This document shows positions 48,044 through 60,900 of a stretch of 64,000 bases of DNA, in pieces. Below the pieces are notes generated by a model. It had not been told where the DNA came from. It saw only the letters and a list, made by a program, of their open reading frames with translations, and ran no database searches. The stretch's first letter is position 1; every line of letters begins with the position of its first letter. Position numbers and translations under genes: made by a program. Source of the stretch: Brachionus plicatilis (taxonomy: Eukaryota; Rotifera; Eurotatoria; Ploima; Brachionidae); assembly GCA_010279815.1 (NCBI GenBank), contig QEOQ01000092.1:609112-673111 (forward strand). The letters run 5' to 3'.

Positions 48044-49014
48044 ACAAGAAGACAAATCAATCAACTTTAAGAACAAAACCTCTTAATAAAACAAGGTTAG
48101 TAATTACACACTGGAATTGTCTTCATTTAGCTAGTAGGGTTCATCTCTTAGCGAATTTTTTAGCTCAAAAATGTCCCGACATTGTTTTGCTCAATGAATT
48201 AAAGATAGATTTGAGTGAGGCAAATATTTATCTTGATTTTAACAATTATCAGTTCATAACAAAGCCACGCAACAAGTATGGAGGAGGAGTAGCTATTTTA
48301 ATAAAAGAAGGAATTGAATTTATACAAGATTTTTCTTATGAGGAATTCAATTCCGAACTCCTTTGTATAAAAATGAACTTAGGAAAGAATAGTGAATTGT
48401 TTATATTTAGTCTTTATAATCCACCCAATGTGCTTCTGAACTTTGAGTTTTTTAAAACAGTTAATAAAAAATGTAGAAACTACATTTTAGGTGGTGATCT
48501 TAACGCTAGAACAAAGCAAATAGGCTGCGTAGGGGAAAATGAAAACGGCATAATGTTGGAAAGAATAATCAATGAGTTAGACTTTTCAGTAATCAATGAT
48601 AAGCGTCCTACTTACAATATTTTTAATAGGAATTACTTTGAAATTCTTGATCTTTTTTTAGTTTCATCTTCTTTAATTGACAAAATTACCGACTTTTGTG
48701 TCTTAAATAGTCAAGACATGACTAGTGACCATTTTCCAATCGAAGCATCGATTTCTATGGGCTATCAATTAGAAAATAAATCAGAAGCTAAAAAGTTTAA
48801 CTATAAGAAAGCACACTGGCAATTATTCAGCGAGATTTTAAATTCTCAAATAGTGAATATCACTGCAATATCAAAATCATGCGAAAACTGTGGCAGTAAA
48901 ATGACGAAAAGAAGATACTGGGCTTGTCCGAATAAATGTGGTAAAATAATTTTTTGTTTTTTTTTAAATAAATTTTTTTTAAATTTTTTGTGTGGTAAAA
49001 AAAATTTTTTGTGA
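48040..49014 (+). CDS. APE-type endonuclease domain protein with C-terminal zinc-binding motif
   Basis: 324 residues as read. The exonuclease-endonuclease-phosphatase fold is clear: THWNCLHLASRVH, CPDIVLLNELK (catalytic Glu), GGGVAILIK, FIFSLYNPP, YILGGDLNARTKQIG (GDLNAR motif), PTYNI, LDLFLVSS, and SDHFPIEASI (catalytic Asp-His). This is the nicking endonuclease that opens LINE ORF2 proteins. Here no reverse transcriptase follows; about 45 residues later comes CENCGSKMTKRRYWACPNKC, a CxxC plus CxxxC zinc-ribbon-like motif, and the ORF ends inside the right terminal array. A GGTAAAAT donor after NKCG suggests the tail FCFFLNK may be spliced away. All key catalytic residues appear intact. Confidence 0.75.
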   Translation: MNKKTNQSTLRTKPLNKTRLVITHWNCLHLASRVHLLANFLAQKCPDIVLLNELKIDLSEANIYLDFNNYQFITKPRNKYGGGVAILIKEGIEFIQDFSYEEFNSELLCIKMNLGKNSELFIFSLYNPPNVLLNFEFFKTVNKKCRNYILGGDLNARTKQIGCVGENENGIMLERIINELDFSVINDKRPTYNIFNRNYFEILDLFLVSSSLIDKITDFCVLNSQDMTSDHFPIEASISMGYQLENKSEAKKFNYKKAHWQLFSEILNSQIVNITAISKSCENCGSKMTKRRYWACPNKCGKIIFCFFLNKFFLNFLCGKKNFL

Positions 49015-49198
49015 AATAAAAAAAAATTAAATAGCTTTTTTTTAATATTTGTGTTTTTTTTAATAAATATGTGTTGAAACATAAAAAAAAAAGGTTTTTC
49101 TTAATTTTAATCGATATTTTTATTAATTGTGTTTTTTTTAATAAAATTGTGGTATGTAACTTAAAAATTGTGGTATTTTATTAAAAAATTGTGGTATC

Positions 49199-50760
49199 AA
49201 AAATGATTTCGCGTTATTACAATAGAAAAAACGAATTAATTAATATAGATGTAAATAACTTTAATCAAAAACCATTGAATAATATTAAACCCAAAGTTGG
49301 AAACTGCATCATGGCAGAGCTGAAAACGGTCGTTAATTTTTCTATTAAATTTTAATTTAGAAAAACCAGAACCAAGTTTTAAGCAGATTACAAGATCATT
49401 TATCAAATTAAGAAGGAAATATTAAGCCTCAGGTATAAAAAAAGTTTCGTTCCCAAAATTTTCAAGCCGTTAATCAAAAAATCCATTGATCCATATTTAT
49501 GTTATTACATATAATAATGAAGAAATTAGAAAATTGAGAATGATAAATAAAATTAACAGATCAGTTGGACCTTAAATGACTATGAGAACGCAAAATATAA
49601 ACAAGCAAATATGACAGTTAGACAATGTTTGTTACTTGAGAAGTCAAGCTTCAAGATCAATATTATGTATACACTTTCTTTGTTTTTTTCTATGTTTAAA
49701 AAATATGGAAAAAAATTTACGAATCGCTATGTTAAAGGATTAGTATACAAGGTTTGCACTCTTCTTAATTTATCAATTACATTTAAAATTGATAAATTAA
49801 AAAAAACGTAACGGTTAATAAAGAAAATTGTGGTGAAAATATTAAAAATTAGAAAAGAAATTAACTTTAAGTTAAAAAATGAGTTCAGATTGGAAAAATT
49901 TTATCTTTAATTTAGCACTTGAAAGCCTGGCGGGTCAAATTGACCCGATTTTAGGTTTTAAACTTCATTATGAATAAAACTGAAAAAGATAGTTTAAAAG
50001 AGGCATTATTAAAATGCTAAAACGCAGTGCTGCTTTGGCCACTCTGGCAATTAAAACCTTTTAATTAATAAATAAATATTAGTGATTAGATAATTGTAAG
50101 TTTTTTCATCAAATCGACCAAGAAGCTTGAATTATGTTGATTATTATGCTTTATCATATGAGGTTAAAAACAAACAATCGATAATTATCTTTCTAAAAAT
50201 GGAACAATTTTTGTTCTGAAAATTACAAAAATAAAATTCCTTTTGAAAAATTATATTAAAAAAATCAGGCCTTTTAAACTTTGATGATCGAACAACATGA
50301 AGCATAATATGTTTCACTAATCCAATTTAAAAAAAAATTAAATTTTAATTAAAAAAGGAAGTATAAATGATCAAAAAAATATCAGTATTTTGAGATTAGT
50401 TATTTTTGTTTCTATGATCTTATTTAATGGGGTTCTTTTTCTAATTTTTTTTGCAATTTGTAAATTCATTGTATTTAAATGCTAAAAATCTGTCATCGTT
50501 ATTTAAATAATTTAAATTGTTTAGGTTGTTTTTTTTAAAGGAATTAAAAATTAAGTAAAACAAAAAAATGTAATTTTTAATTCCAAATTAACATACAATT
50601 TGTTTTATAATAATCAATTTATTGCCAATAAATTAATGAAAAATTTTTGTTTCACCTTTTAAAACTTACATTCATTTATTTATTTTTAAAAAAAATTTTA
50701 TTGGAATTTTTGTATGAAAATTCAAAATACTCAATTTTGGAACATTTTTTTTCAAAAAAA
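49199..50760. other. Gene-free stretch with decayed coding scraps
   Basis: Short GC-richer segments at 49240-49350 and 49600-49810 look like old transposon coding DNA, but no family can be named. GGGTCAAATTGACCC at 49933 is a short palindrome reminiscent of the interior of the piggyBac-type MITE. Confidence 0.4.
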
Positions 50761-50765
50761 TTTGT

Positions 50766-50972
50766 TTAGAAAATTGGGACAATGAATACTATTTGTCAGC
50801 TTTAGAAACTGGACTTAATAAAAATATTTATATTTATTCAGAAATTAAAACCAACCGCTCATGTGAAACAATTCATCAACTTTTAGAAGAATTCAATTCA
50901 AGGCCTAACAACGTTTGTAATTTCTGTCTTTTAGCCCATTACGGGAACAAAAATGACAAAATTTATATCTGA
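50766..50972 (+). pseudogene. Possible OTU-like fragment of a transposon protein
   Basis: An open stretch encodes ENWDNEYYLSALETGLNKNI, YIYSEIKTN, then a Cys/His-containing NNVCNFCLLAHYGN. A Trp-Asn/Gly-x-E followed by hydrophobic helix, N-x-x-I-x-I-Y and H-Y is seen in OTU-like domains of some transposon proteins. Only about 65 residues; tentative. Confidence 0.25.
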
Positions 50973-51950
50973 ATTTTACGATATCAAAATGACATTCAAA
51001 GGAAGGAATAATACCTTTATCCATTGTTTTATTTGTACGAGTGTGATTCAAAACATAGAAACTAAAAAAAAACATAGATCAAAAAATCAAAAAATGATTA
51101 TGCTAGACTTCTAAATGCAGAATTATATATTGAAAAAAGATTTTAATCAGTTTTTTTGAATATGTTTGTATAATTTATAAAAAAATTTAAATTTTCTATG
51201 GAAAAAAAGTAAAAAAAAAAGCATTTTTTGTTGTTTTTCAAATTTTAATTCAATTGTATCCAAATAAATTTTTAGATGCTGAATACGAATTTGAACTTAA
51301 TTTTTTGAAATTTGGTTGGGGATACCCTTAAAAAAAACGTCAAAGTACAAAAAATAACCCTACTTTGAGTGCGTATATCTCTGGAATAAGACAATTTGGA
51401 AAAAAAATAAAATCATATTTTTAACACACAATAACTCTATTTTATTAGTACGTGTAAATAAGGTCAATATCTTGATGTAAAAATACGTGCAAACCGTCCT
51501 TTCAATGGATTTTTTTCTATAAAAAAATTTTCTATGGAAGATTTCGACGAAAAATTTGTCTTTTTTCTATTAACATTTTTTCTGTGGATCGATATAGTGC
51601 CCATTTGTACTAGCTATTAAATAAAAAAGTTTAAAAAAAAAAATAAACAATTCTCTTAAATCCAGATAAACCAATAAAGCAGGGGAGATGCGGAATTAAT
51701 TATCTTCAAGATAATAAATTTAATGAACAAAAAAAATAGATAAAAAATACAATGATCATTGAAGAAGCTAAAAATTTTATTTTCACTTCATTAAAAAAAA
51801 ATATCAGTGAAAAAACTAAAACTAAATGTGTTGTTGTTTTTTTTTTTGTTTTTGAGTTAAAAAAAAAAAAAGAAGAAAACTTTGATAAAAAAAAATGGAT
51901 CCTAAACAAAACCAAAAAAATAACAAAAACCATTATTTCTTGCAAATCAC
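50973..51950. other. 3' intergenic region of acetyl-CoA carboxylase
   Basis: AT-rich with long A and T runs; no gene. ACC transcription would terminate here (minus strand), and candidate signals are too common to choose one. Confidence 0.45.
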
Positions 51951-54900
51951 TTAATTTCGAATAGAAGTTGAATTAGACTCAGACTGTTCGGCAGTCATCT
52001 CACTTTTTTCAGCCAGCTTTTCGCTCAACAAATTCACAATAGACTTGATCCTCTTCTCGGACACTGTTTGAACCAAATGCTCAATTGATTCCATCGCAAT
52101 GTCCGGGTACTCTTCGATCAAGCCCTTAATGTGATTCAAAACTCTGTCATGTTTAAGCCGGCGTATTTGCTGCCAAGCAAAACTATTTTCTCTAAGATTC
52201 TTCTCCTCATTCAGCTGAGACTCAAACCAGTTGGCCAACTGTTCATTTTGACTCCAATCAACATCTCCAACCTGGCAAACCCATTCTTTCAACAAAGCCA
52301 ACGCACTGTCAAAACTCTGCTCCGAATTGGACATAATCAACTTGATCAAGCCATCCTGAGCCAACAATCTTCTCATCCGCCAGTAAAAAAACCTCCTACT
52401 ATTCTTCCACTCAATGATTTCATTTATGACATTTTTTTGTTTCATGCGGCCAGGCGTGTCGTGCAAATCGGCAAAGGTGACCGATATCTGATGATAAATG
52501 GGAATCAATTGCTTCTCTCTGCACTCGAGACTCTTTTCGAGCTCGTTTATCTTTTGTTTCATGTCGCCAACAGGCTCGTGTTCACTCTCAGCTCTAATTG
52601 ACCTAATCTTGTCCTTTAGCTCGATGCAAACATGATCTACTCTGTGCATAGTCTTGACCAAATCTCTAGTTCTGTACTTGATTTCGACAGTGCCCTCGGG
52701 CTCCAGCACATTGCCCCTGCTCTCCTTGTCCGCATACATCTCCATGTATCTGTCATTTATGGTCGGATCAACGACCACCCATGCACCACCCCTCAACTCG
52801 CCGTACGGCGGTATGTAAATAACAACCGGTTGTTTGTACTCCCTGAGCGCGTCCACAATGTAGGCGCCAAATTTGATCACTTGTTCGTACATGTCCTTCA
52901 TGCCGCCCGAGAAGCCCCGCCAATTGGCAAAGATAATCAGCGGCAATTGTTCGCGATTGAAGTCTTTGATCGCTTGCGATGTCTTGTAGGCCGAGTCGGG
53001 GAACCAGACTTGTCCAGCTTGTTGCAGAGAACGGGCATCTGTGTCTAGATTGGCGGGGTCGGCGGGCGTCTGCATTTCGACCGTTCTGGTCTCGACGGCG
53101 ATGACGGCGAGCGGTATGCCGCCGAGGCGCGCTCGGCCGCACACCACGGTCTTGGCCCAGCCCTTCATGATCTCGTGAAATGATTCGTGATCAAAAAATC
53201 CGCTCAGCCAGCCGCCATTGTGCGCTTTTCCCTCGAGCAAGTGACGCGGGTCGTACGCCGTCTTGGTCGGCGGCACGTACTCGATCTCTCTGTCGACCGG
53301 GTCCAAGTGACTGTCGACAATGGCGAGTCTGAGCGGCCCGTTGTCCACCAATTTGTCGGGCATAAACGACAGCCATTTGAGGATGAGAAAAACTCCTTCG
53401 AAGTCGTCGGTGACAACGTCGTGAGATATGCCGTTGTTGTGCATTATTTGCACGCCGCCCAACTGCGTATTCGACGTGTAGACCTCTCGGCCGAGTACTT
53501 TGTTCAGAGCGCTCGCTCCCGTCAATATTATGTGACTATTCTCCACTTGGATTACTCGTTGGCCCAGGCGCACCAAATAGGCGCCGATGCCGACCGCGCG
53601 ACAGCTAACCATGCTTATTGTGCATATTTCGTTGTAGGCCTGTGAGGTCTCGCCCGCTATCATTCCGGAGCCGCGCAAATTCTCCACACCGATGCCGTTT
53701 TCTTTGCCCATTATGTCCACTATTTTGTAGCGTTTTTCTTTTTTGCTCTCTTGGCCAGCGGCATCCTCAGTGATCAGCTCGGTGTTCAAAATGCAGTTGC
53801 CGCTAGTCGACTCGATTTTTTTTATTTTTTCGTAGTCACTTTCAGTCAAATAGATGTATTTGTATCCCTTGTCGGGATCGTTTGGATCGTTCCATGCCAC
53901 TTGAAACAGCTGTTTGAGCTCTTCGGCCAGTCCGATGCGTGCACCACTATTGGCCGATATGTAAATGCGTGGTATGCGCAATTTTCTCGCCAACTCGGAC
54001 GCCTTTTTGAACACCAAATCTTCTTCCATGCCAAAACTGCCAATTTTGTACGTAATATCATTGGCAATGACAATTATTTGTCGTCCGTGCTGGTACTCGG
54101 GCGTCTTGATGCTCATCTTCCACGCAATCATGCCATTGCTATTCTCGCCAGGCAGCCGATTTGTTTCGACCAGCTGGCCGTGTTCGTCCAGCACCAATTC
54201 AACACTGCTACAAAAGTCCGACTGCATGAGCGCGTTCAACTCGTGTTTTATCTTCTCCTGGTACTCGTGGCCATGCTTGCTTCTAACAGTGGACAACTTG
54301 TTGTAATGATTGCGCCATATTTTCATCAACGACTGGCGGAACATCTCCGGAAAGTCGTAGGCGTACGTGGTGCCGCTGGACTGGGCGGCGAAGCGCTTCT
54401 GCTGCAGGTGATCGCGCGTAAAGTATGGCGTGCGCAACAAGCGTCCGTGCAGCGGGCCCTTTTTGTGCGAGTAGCTCTCGAAATAGGTCTCGCCAGTGAT
54501 CGGGTCGGTGATCTCGCGATACAACGATATGTCCAAGTAGTAGCCGCTCTCGTTGGTGAGAAAGATGCGAATGGGCACTTTGTCTCCGTCGGGCGTGAGT
54601 CTGAGCGTCATCTTGAGCTCGGCCTGGAGCACGCGCAGCTTCCACAGCCGCGAGCCGTACTTGAGCACCATGCAGCGCACACTCTCCTCCACTTTCAGCG
54701 GGTCGATGCACACGCACGGCACAAAGCACATGTAAATGTGGTTGCAGTCTGTTTTGTTGGCCACAGTGTGCGAAAAAGCGCACTCGAGCTCGTTGAGCGC
54801 CTCGAGCAGTGTGCGCTCGGCCTCCGACTGCAAGTACTCGTAGCTGGCCTCCTTGGTCACCAGGTCCGAGTGGCGGATGATGCAGCGGGCAAAAAATCTG

Positions 54901-57900
54901 TAGTCGGTGACCTCCTGGCCCTTGGGCACCTTGGCCCGGCCCAGGTACAAGTGCATTTTTAGATTGCCGGTCGGTATGAGCTCGAGCGAGAAGTTTCTCA
55001 GCCGATAGATTTCGAGCTGAAAGGCCATGGCCGGCTCAAGGTGACGATAAATTTTGTCCTCTTGATAATCATCGCGCGCTCTAAACGTAAAAAAAGACGG
55101 CTGCTGTTTTCTCTGTCCCACGCTGAATGTCAAACGGCGCACTTTTTTTTGTCTGAGAAAATTTTTTTTCGTCTGCACAAACTCGAGGAACACTTTGGCC
55201 AGCGATTCGTCGTGTTCGTCACCAAGCTCGGCGTCAAAGTCGCGTATGAACACGTTAAGTATGTTTATGGTGTCGTTGTAGGAGGAGGAAGAGGAGCAGT
55301 CGCCGGCCGATTGTTTGCGGCTCGCTTGCGGGGTGCTCAACATGTTCATGTTGCTGGCGGTCGACTCGAATTCTTGCGTGTGCTGAATGCTGGCGGCCGG
55401 GTGTGCAGTGACCAGCGAGTCGATGGTTGTGGACAGGTCTGGCGAGGTCTCGGCACTGTTTATTTGAAGCGCGGGGCTTGAGCTGAGCTCGCATTGGACG
55501 ACTTTGTAGCGCGAGACGAGCTCGTCGAAACTGGCCATGGCCGAGTGCCAGTTTTCGAACGCGCACAAAATGCCCATGCGCTGAAACTGCAGCTTTTCGT
55601 CGCTGTTGTTGTTCATTAGTACGGTGAGAATGTCGCTTTGGCTCTCGACGCGCGGCACACTCGTGAACTTGTGCAGCGATCTGTTCGGGTGGTTGGACGG
55701 CAATTGCAGCTGAAACTCGACCAGGCACTGGCCCGGGTCGTTGGCGAGAAAATAGTGCTGGACACTGTTCAGCTCATAGGCTATGTACGAGCGTCGCACG
55801 TACACCTCGAGCGCCGCCTGTCTCACTTGCACATTTGTGTGGAAGAAAAACGAGTGCAACACGTCGAATATGGACGTTTCGGACAAGATCATTTTTTGCA
55901 AGCTGTCCTGGCACATTTTGTGGCCGTACATGTTTATGGCCGACAAGAACATGGACTCCATTTGGTTGTGGCGTTGTTCGTAGGGCGGCTGCTGGAACGC
56001 GATCAGGACTTGTCGCGCTTTAAGCGACACTTTGCTGTTCTTGGGATTCTTTAGCTGAGTGAGCTCTTGTAGTGATTCGGTTAGCTCGTCGGTCAATGTA
56101 GGGTCTTTGCTGAACAGCACATTTATCAGCATGATCACCAATTGGTTTTTGTTGGCGTAGTTGGCATGCGAAAATATGACATTCAGAACAGCTTCCATGT
56201 TGTCCTTATGCAACTCGCGCAAATTATTAATACACTTGTCATTATTGGAGTGCTGAAACTGAGCCTCTACAGCAATATACTCTTTGATCAAATTCTGAAT
56301 GACCATTTTCATGTGACCCTTGATTCCGTTGCGGTACCGCTGCACCAACTGGACCACACATTGAACCGTGTTGAAGAAAGAATCACGCTCGCTCTTCTTA
56401 TCAATCGAATTGGCGTACGTGTCGATCACACTGGCAATTTGCTGGCTGGGAAACTGAGCGAGCACCGACGTCAAATTGTTGGCATACTGGCTGATCAAGC
56501 GGTAGATGCTCTTCTCGACCGGCTGCGGTATGCGGCCCTGAATCGACGATATCAGGTCCTGGAGCTCTAGCAGCGGCAGGCTGGGGTCTCTCAGCGCGCT
56601 CATCAGCGTGTTCACGGCCGATTCGGCCCGCTCTCTGAAATAGGGCTCGGGGTACGAGTAGCCGGCGAGGATGTGCGACAAGGCCTCCTTGGTATTCTCG
56701 AACACCTGATGCAGCTTGTTTCCCTTGACTTTGGGACCCTTTGACTCGGCAAACTTTTGCCCATACACATTTACCTGCTGCACCAGAGACATGTCGTCCA
56801 CTTGCAGCCGAGCGATCACTGTGCCCACTTCCAACACGGAACCGTTGCGCTTCACATGCTGCACACGGCCGCTCACCGTCGATCTCAGCTCCATGATCAT
56901 CTTCATTACCTCGATCTCGGCGTACACTTGGCCCGCCTGCACATGCTCGCCGTCTTCGACCAAAAACTGGACCAGTTTGCCGGCGGACGGCGAGCGCAGC
57001 ACCGTCGGGTCGTTCTGCTTCTGGAACACACACGTCTGAATGCCAATCGTGACTCTGTACGTGCTCACGTCCTCGACCAAAAAAGTGACGTAACTCGAGC
57101 CGTCCAAGTTGACCAAGAGGCCGCCGTCGATCAATCGATGCACCTCCACCTCCACATACGACTGGTTCATCACCAATATGTAGTGATTGGGCCCGCACTT
57201 GGTCGCCGTCAGCACATACTTGTAGTTGTCCTGCACAAGCTCCACGTCAACGCTTGTTTTGAGCGTGTTCAGCGGCAGTATTTGACCGCGTTCCAAATTG
57301 TGCCGATAGTTGTGGAACTTGTCCTCGATCTGTTTGTCGGCAATGTGCAAGCCGGTGCAGATGATCGAGAGGACAAGGTCGGGCGTTTGTGTGACCAGCC
57401 GATTGGCGATCAAGTGGTCGAGCCAGCCGGTGTCTAGACAATTTTCGATGTAGGCCTCGGTCTCCAGTAGTTTGATCAAGTACTCGACAGTGGTGCGAAA
57501 GTCGCCGCGAATCGACAGCTCCTTGAGAGCGAAGACTAAATTTTCGCGCGCTATTTCCCTGCTCTCGCCCCACGAGAAACAGTGGCCGAACTGGGAGTCG
57601 GCGAACTCGTGCAGGCCGCCGCACGCCGCCAAACTGAAGTAGCCCCACACGTTCCGGTTGCTGCGGAAGGTCAGCTCTTTGACATTGCCCGACGACGGCT
57701 TGAAGCCCTCGTCCGGGTTTTCGCTGGTGATGCGCGCGGCGATCACGTGACCCTTGGGCACCGGACGCGTCGCCTCGCTCTCAAAGTCGATCTCGCCTGC
57801 GCCCTCACCACTCAAACTCTGCTCGTACAGCTTGCGTATGTCCTTGATGCGGTGCAGAGCTAGGCCCATGGCGATTTGGAGTTGACAAGCGGGCAAGTTA

Positions 57901-60900
57901 ACGCCGCTGATCATTTCTGTGCACGGATGCTCCACTTGGAGACGAGGATTAAGCTCAAGAAAGCAGTAGGTGCAGTCGTCTGGGTTGTACAAGTACTCGA
58001 CAGTGCCGGCGCTGACATAGCCGACCATTTTTGCCAGCTTGACCGCGTCTCGCTCCATGCTCTCGAGTATGTGCTGGTCGGCAATGACGGCGGGCGCCTC
58101 TTCGATTATTTTCTGGTGTCGCCGCTGAATAGAACAGTCCCGGCCAAACAACGAAATGGCGTTGCCATAGCAATCGGCCAAAATTTGCACTTCGATGTGG
58201 CGAGCGTTCGGTGCGAATTTCATGATGAAAATAGGCGAGCCGGGCACTTCGGACTGCACTTGGCGAAACAAGTGGACAAAGTTGTCTTCGGCGACCACTT
58301 TTCGGATGCCTTTGCCGCCGCCGCCTTCACTGGCCTTAATCATCAACGGGTAGCCGATGGAGCGGGCGCGTTCCAGGCCGTCCTCGGCCGTGCGCACACA
58401 CGCCTTCTGGTACGTGTCCATGTCGACTGTGCACGTCTTCGATGTTAGCTTTACTGTTAGGCCGGAGCCGGACCAGGGTATTGTAGGAACCTGGGCCGTT
58501 TGGGCTACGATAGAAGAGGCGATCTTGTCGCCGAGAGCCCACATGGCCGACTCGGGCGGGCCTATGAACGCTATGTCGTTTCGCGTCAGGATTTCGGGAA
58601 GCTTGGGGTTCTCGGATGCGTGGCCCCAGCCTGCCCACACTGCCTGCACTGGAATACGCTTGGCTATGTCAAGTATTAGATCGCAATTGGCGTAGTTGTT
58701 GTTGTTGGAGCCGCCCGGCACTGGCACGCAATGATCCGCCATTCGGATGTATTCTTCAATAAGGTTTTAATTGAGTTTATTTTTTTTTTTTATTAACTGA
58801 ATTTTTTTGTCTCACATCATGACCATTTGTTCAAGAATTTAATCAAGGCACTAACTAAAACCCTGACCTGTTCAACAATTGAACACTTCTCTACCCCCTA
58901 CTTACACTGGTGTTACGATAACTGTATTTACTATATTCTACGTAAAATATCGTAAATTTAGGTTGTTCCTAAAAGGCAGAATACGGAAAACGGAATTCCG
59001 CAAGCCAATTCCGCTAAAATTTTTCGAAAAAATTAGGCAAAATTACCTATTAAAAAGCGGAATTTCCGCCTTATAGTAGATTTTTGAATTCCAGTGGATT
59101 TTTTCTTGCGGAATTCCGTTTTTCGCATTCTTCCTTTTAGGGACAACCGTAAATTTAGGAAAATTTACGTAGAATATAGTAAATACAGTAGTAAAAATAG
59201 TAAAAATAGTAAAAACCAAACTGTCCAAAAAAACGAAATTTTGACATTTATTTGAAATTTTTTGTTTTGTTTTTATTTTCAAAGAAAAATAAAAAAGGGC
59301 ATATATTTTTTCGAGTAGCTAATTTACTTTTCAAAATAGCTAATTGAATAAAAAAAAATATCTTTCGACAGTAGCTAAATTATTTGAGATAATAGCTAAT
59401 TTATTTTTTGAAGTAGCAACTGACAAAAAATTAATGTTAATCTAAAATAGCACTTAATTGAAATCATATAAGTGACAATTAGATAAGAAGTCAGAATTCT
59501 ATAATTTTTATAATGGTAATTATAATGGTTATTTACTTTGTTACTTCAACTGATGTAAATTATGAAGCGACAAAAGAAGGCTGTCGAAATTATTTGAACT
59601 CAACAGGACCTTGGGCTACTTTTAAAGACTATTTGTCATGGAACGATTCTTACAAGATAATCGAAATCAATGAACAAGTATGGGAATTAAGTGAATGTTC
59701 TTGTCAGTATTGGAAAAAAAATTACATTTGCAAACATGTTATAAGCTATGAACTGGTTAAGTTTGATACCTTTCCAGCTTTGGACTTGAATATTGAGCAA
59801 AACGCGAAGAGAGGTAGACGCAAAAAAGCTTCTTCTGCACTACAGAGAAACTCAACTGGCTCTTTGAATCGGGACGCATTCAATATGCCAACACAATTAG
59901 CCTCAAATAGCGAAACAAATGATTCTCAGCCAGTCGTAAATGAATTAACAAATCAATCAGCCCCAACAAAGCGCCCAAGAGGTCGCCCAAGAAAAAATAA
60001 AAATTAGTTTTTGTGTATTTTTTGTGTATTTTTTTGTTTTTTTTGTCGAGTTTTTGTTTTCTTTTTTTGCTACTGACAAAAGTATTTTTGCTACTTTTTT
60101 GAATATTTTAGCTACCAAAAAAAATTATTTTTGCTACTTTTATAATCTATTTTTCAAAAATAAATTAGCTACTCGAAAAAAAATAAATTAGCTACTCAAA
60201 AAAATATATGCCATAAAAAATTGGTGAATTTTAATTTTTTTTACCTATTTTTACTTGAATTTTGGTAATTTTTAATAAAAAAAGGCATTGTGAAATTTCA
60301 TACAAAACTTCCAATATAAAAATAAAAAAATTCTAAAGCTTTTGTTCTAAATGTCAAAAACTTGTTCTGTAAATGAAACAAAATGAAACAAAATGAAACA
60401 ACCTTTGTTTCATCTACTGTGCAGGTCTGCAAAATCTGTGCAAACTAATTGCGTTTTATTTTTAATGCTTATAAGTAGAGTGCAATTTTGCAGACTTGCG
60501 CAGTAGGTGAAACAAAGGTTGTTTCATTTACAGAGCAAGTTTTTGACATTTAGAACAAAAGTAAAACAATTTTTTTTTTTGTTTCGGAAGTTTTGTATGA
60601 AATTTCACAGTGCCATTAAAAAGAGTAAAATAATTTAAAACTTTTTTTTAAACACATTTATATATTTTGTTGTACGTTTTTTGTTGTTTTTCTTTTATTG
60701 TCAAACTTTTTTAATAAAAAATTTCAAAATTACAAAATTTTTAAGTTTTTTTACTCTTTTTTAATTAAAATTTACTTAAATTTACGTAAAATATAGTCAA
60801 ATAACTTAATAAAAAAAAAGAGAAATATTTTTCAACGATTTTTAGTTCTACAATCAATGACCAGTAAATTCGAAAATCAATCAATTTAAATGTGTATCTG

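Larger units (their letters stand above)
47578..49198 (+). mobile_element. TIR element with 21-bp-periodic ends carrying an endonuclease ORF
   Basis: The left end is an array: TACACAATTTTTTAATA, TACCACAATTTTTTAAAATG, TACCACATTTATTTAATAA and TACACAATTTTTAAAATAA start 20-23 bp apart. A second array of AACACTTA-type motifs starts near 47680, also about 21 bp apart. The right end (49139-49198) is the inverse, ending AAAAAATTGTGGTATC. End structure resembles MULE/foldback elements, but I find no clean target duplication. The cargo is two overlapping ORFs (47795-48043, 48040-49014). Confidence 0.7.

Noticed and set aside
53751..54962. Long plus-strand ORF of about 400 codons opposite ACC
   Set aside because: It is the antisense shadow of the GC-rich carboxyltransferase exon and has no recognisable domain.
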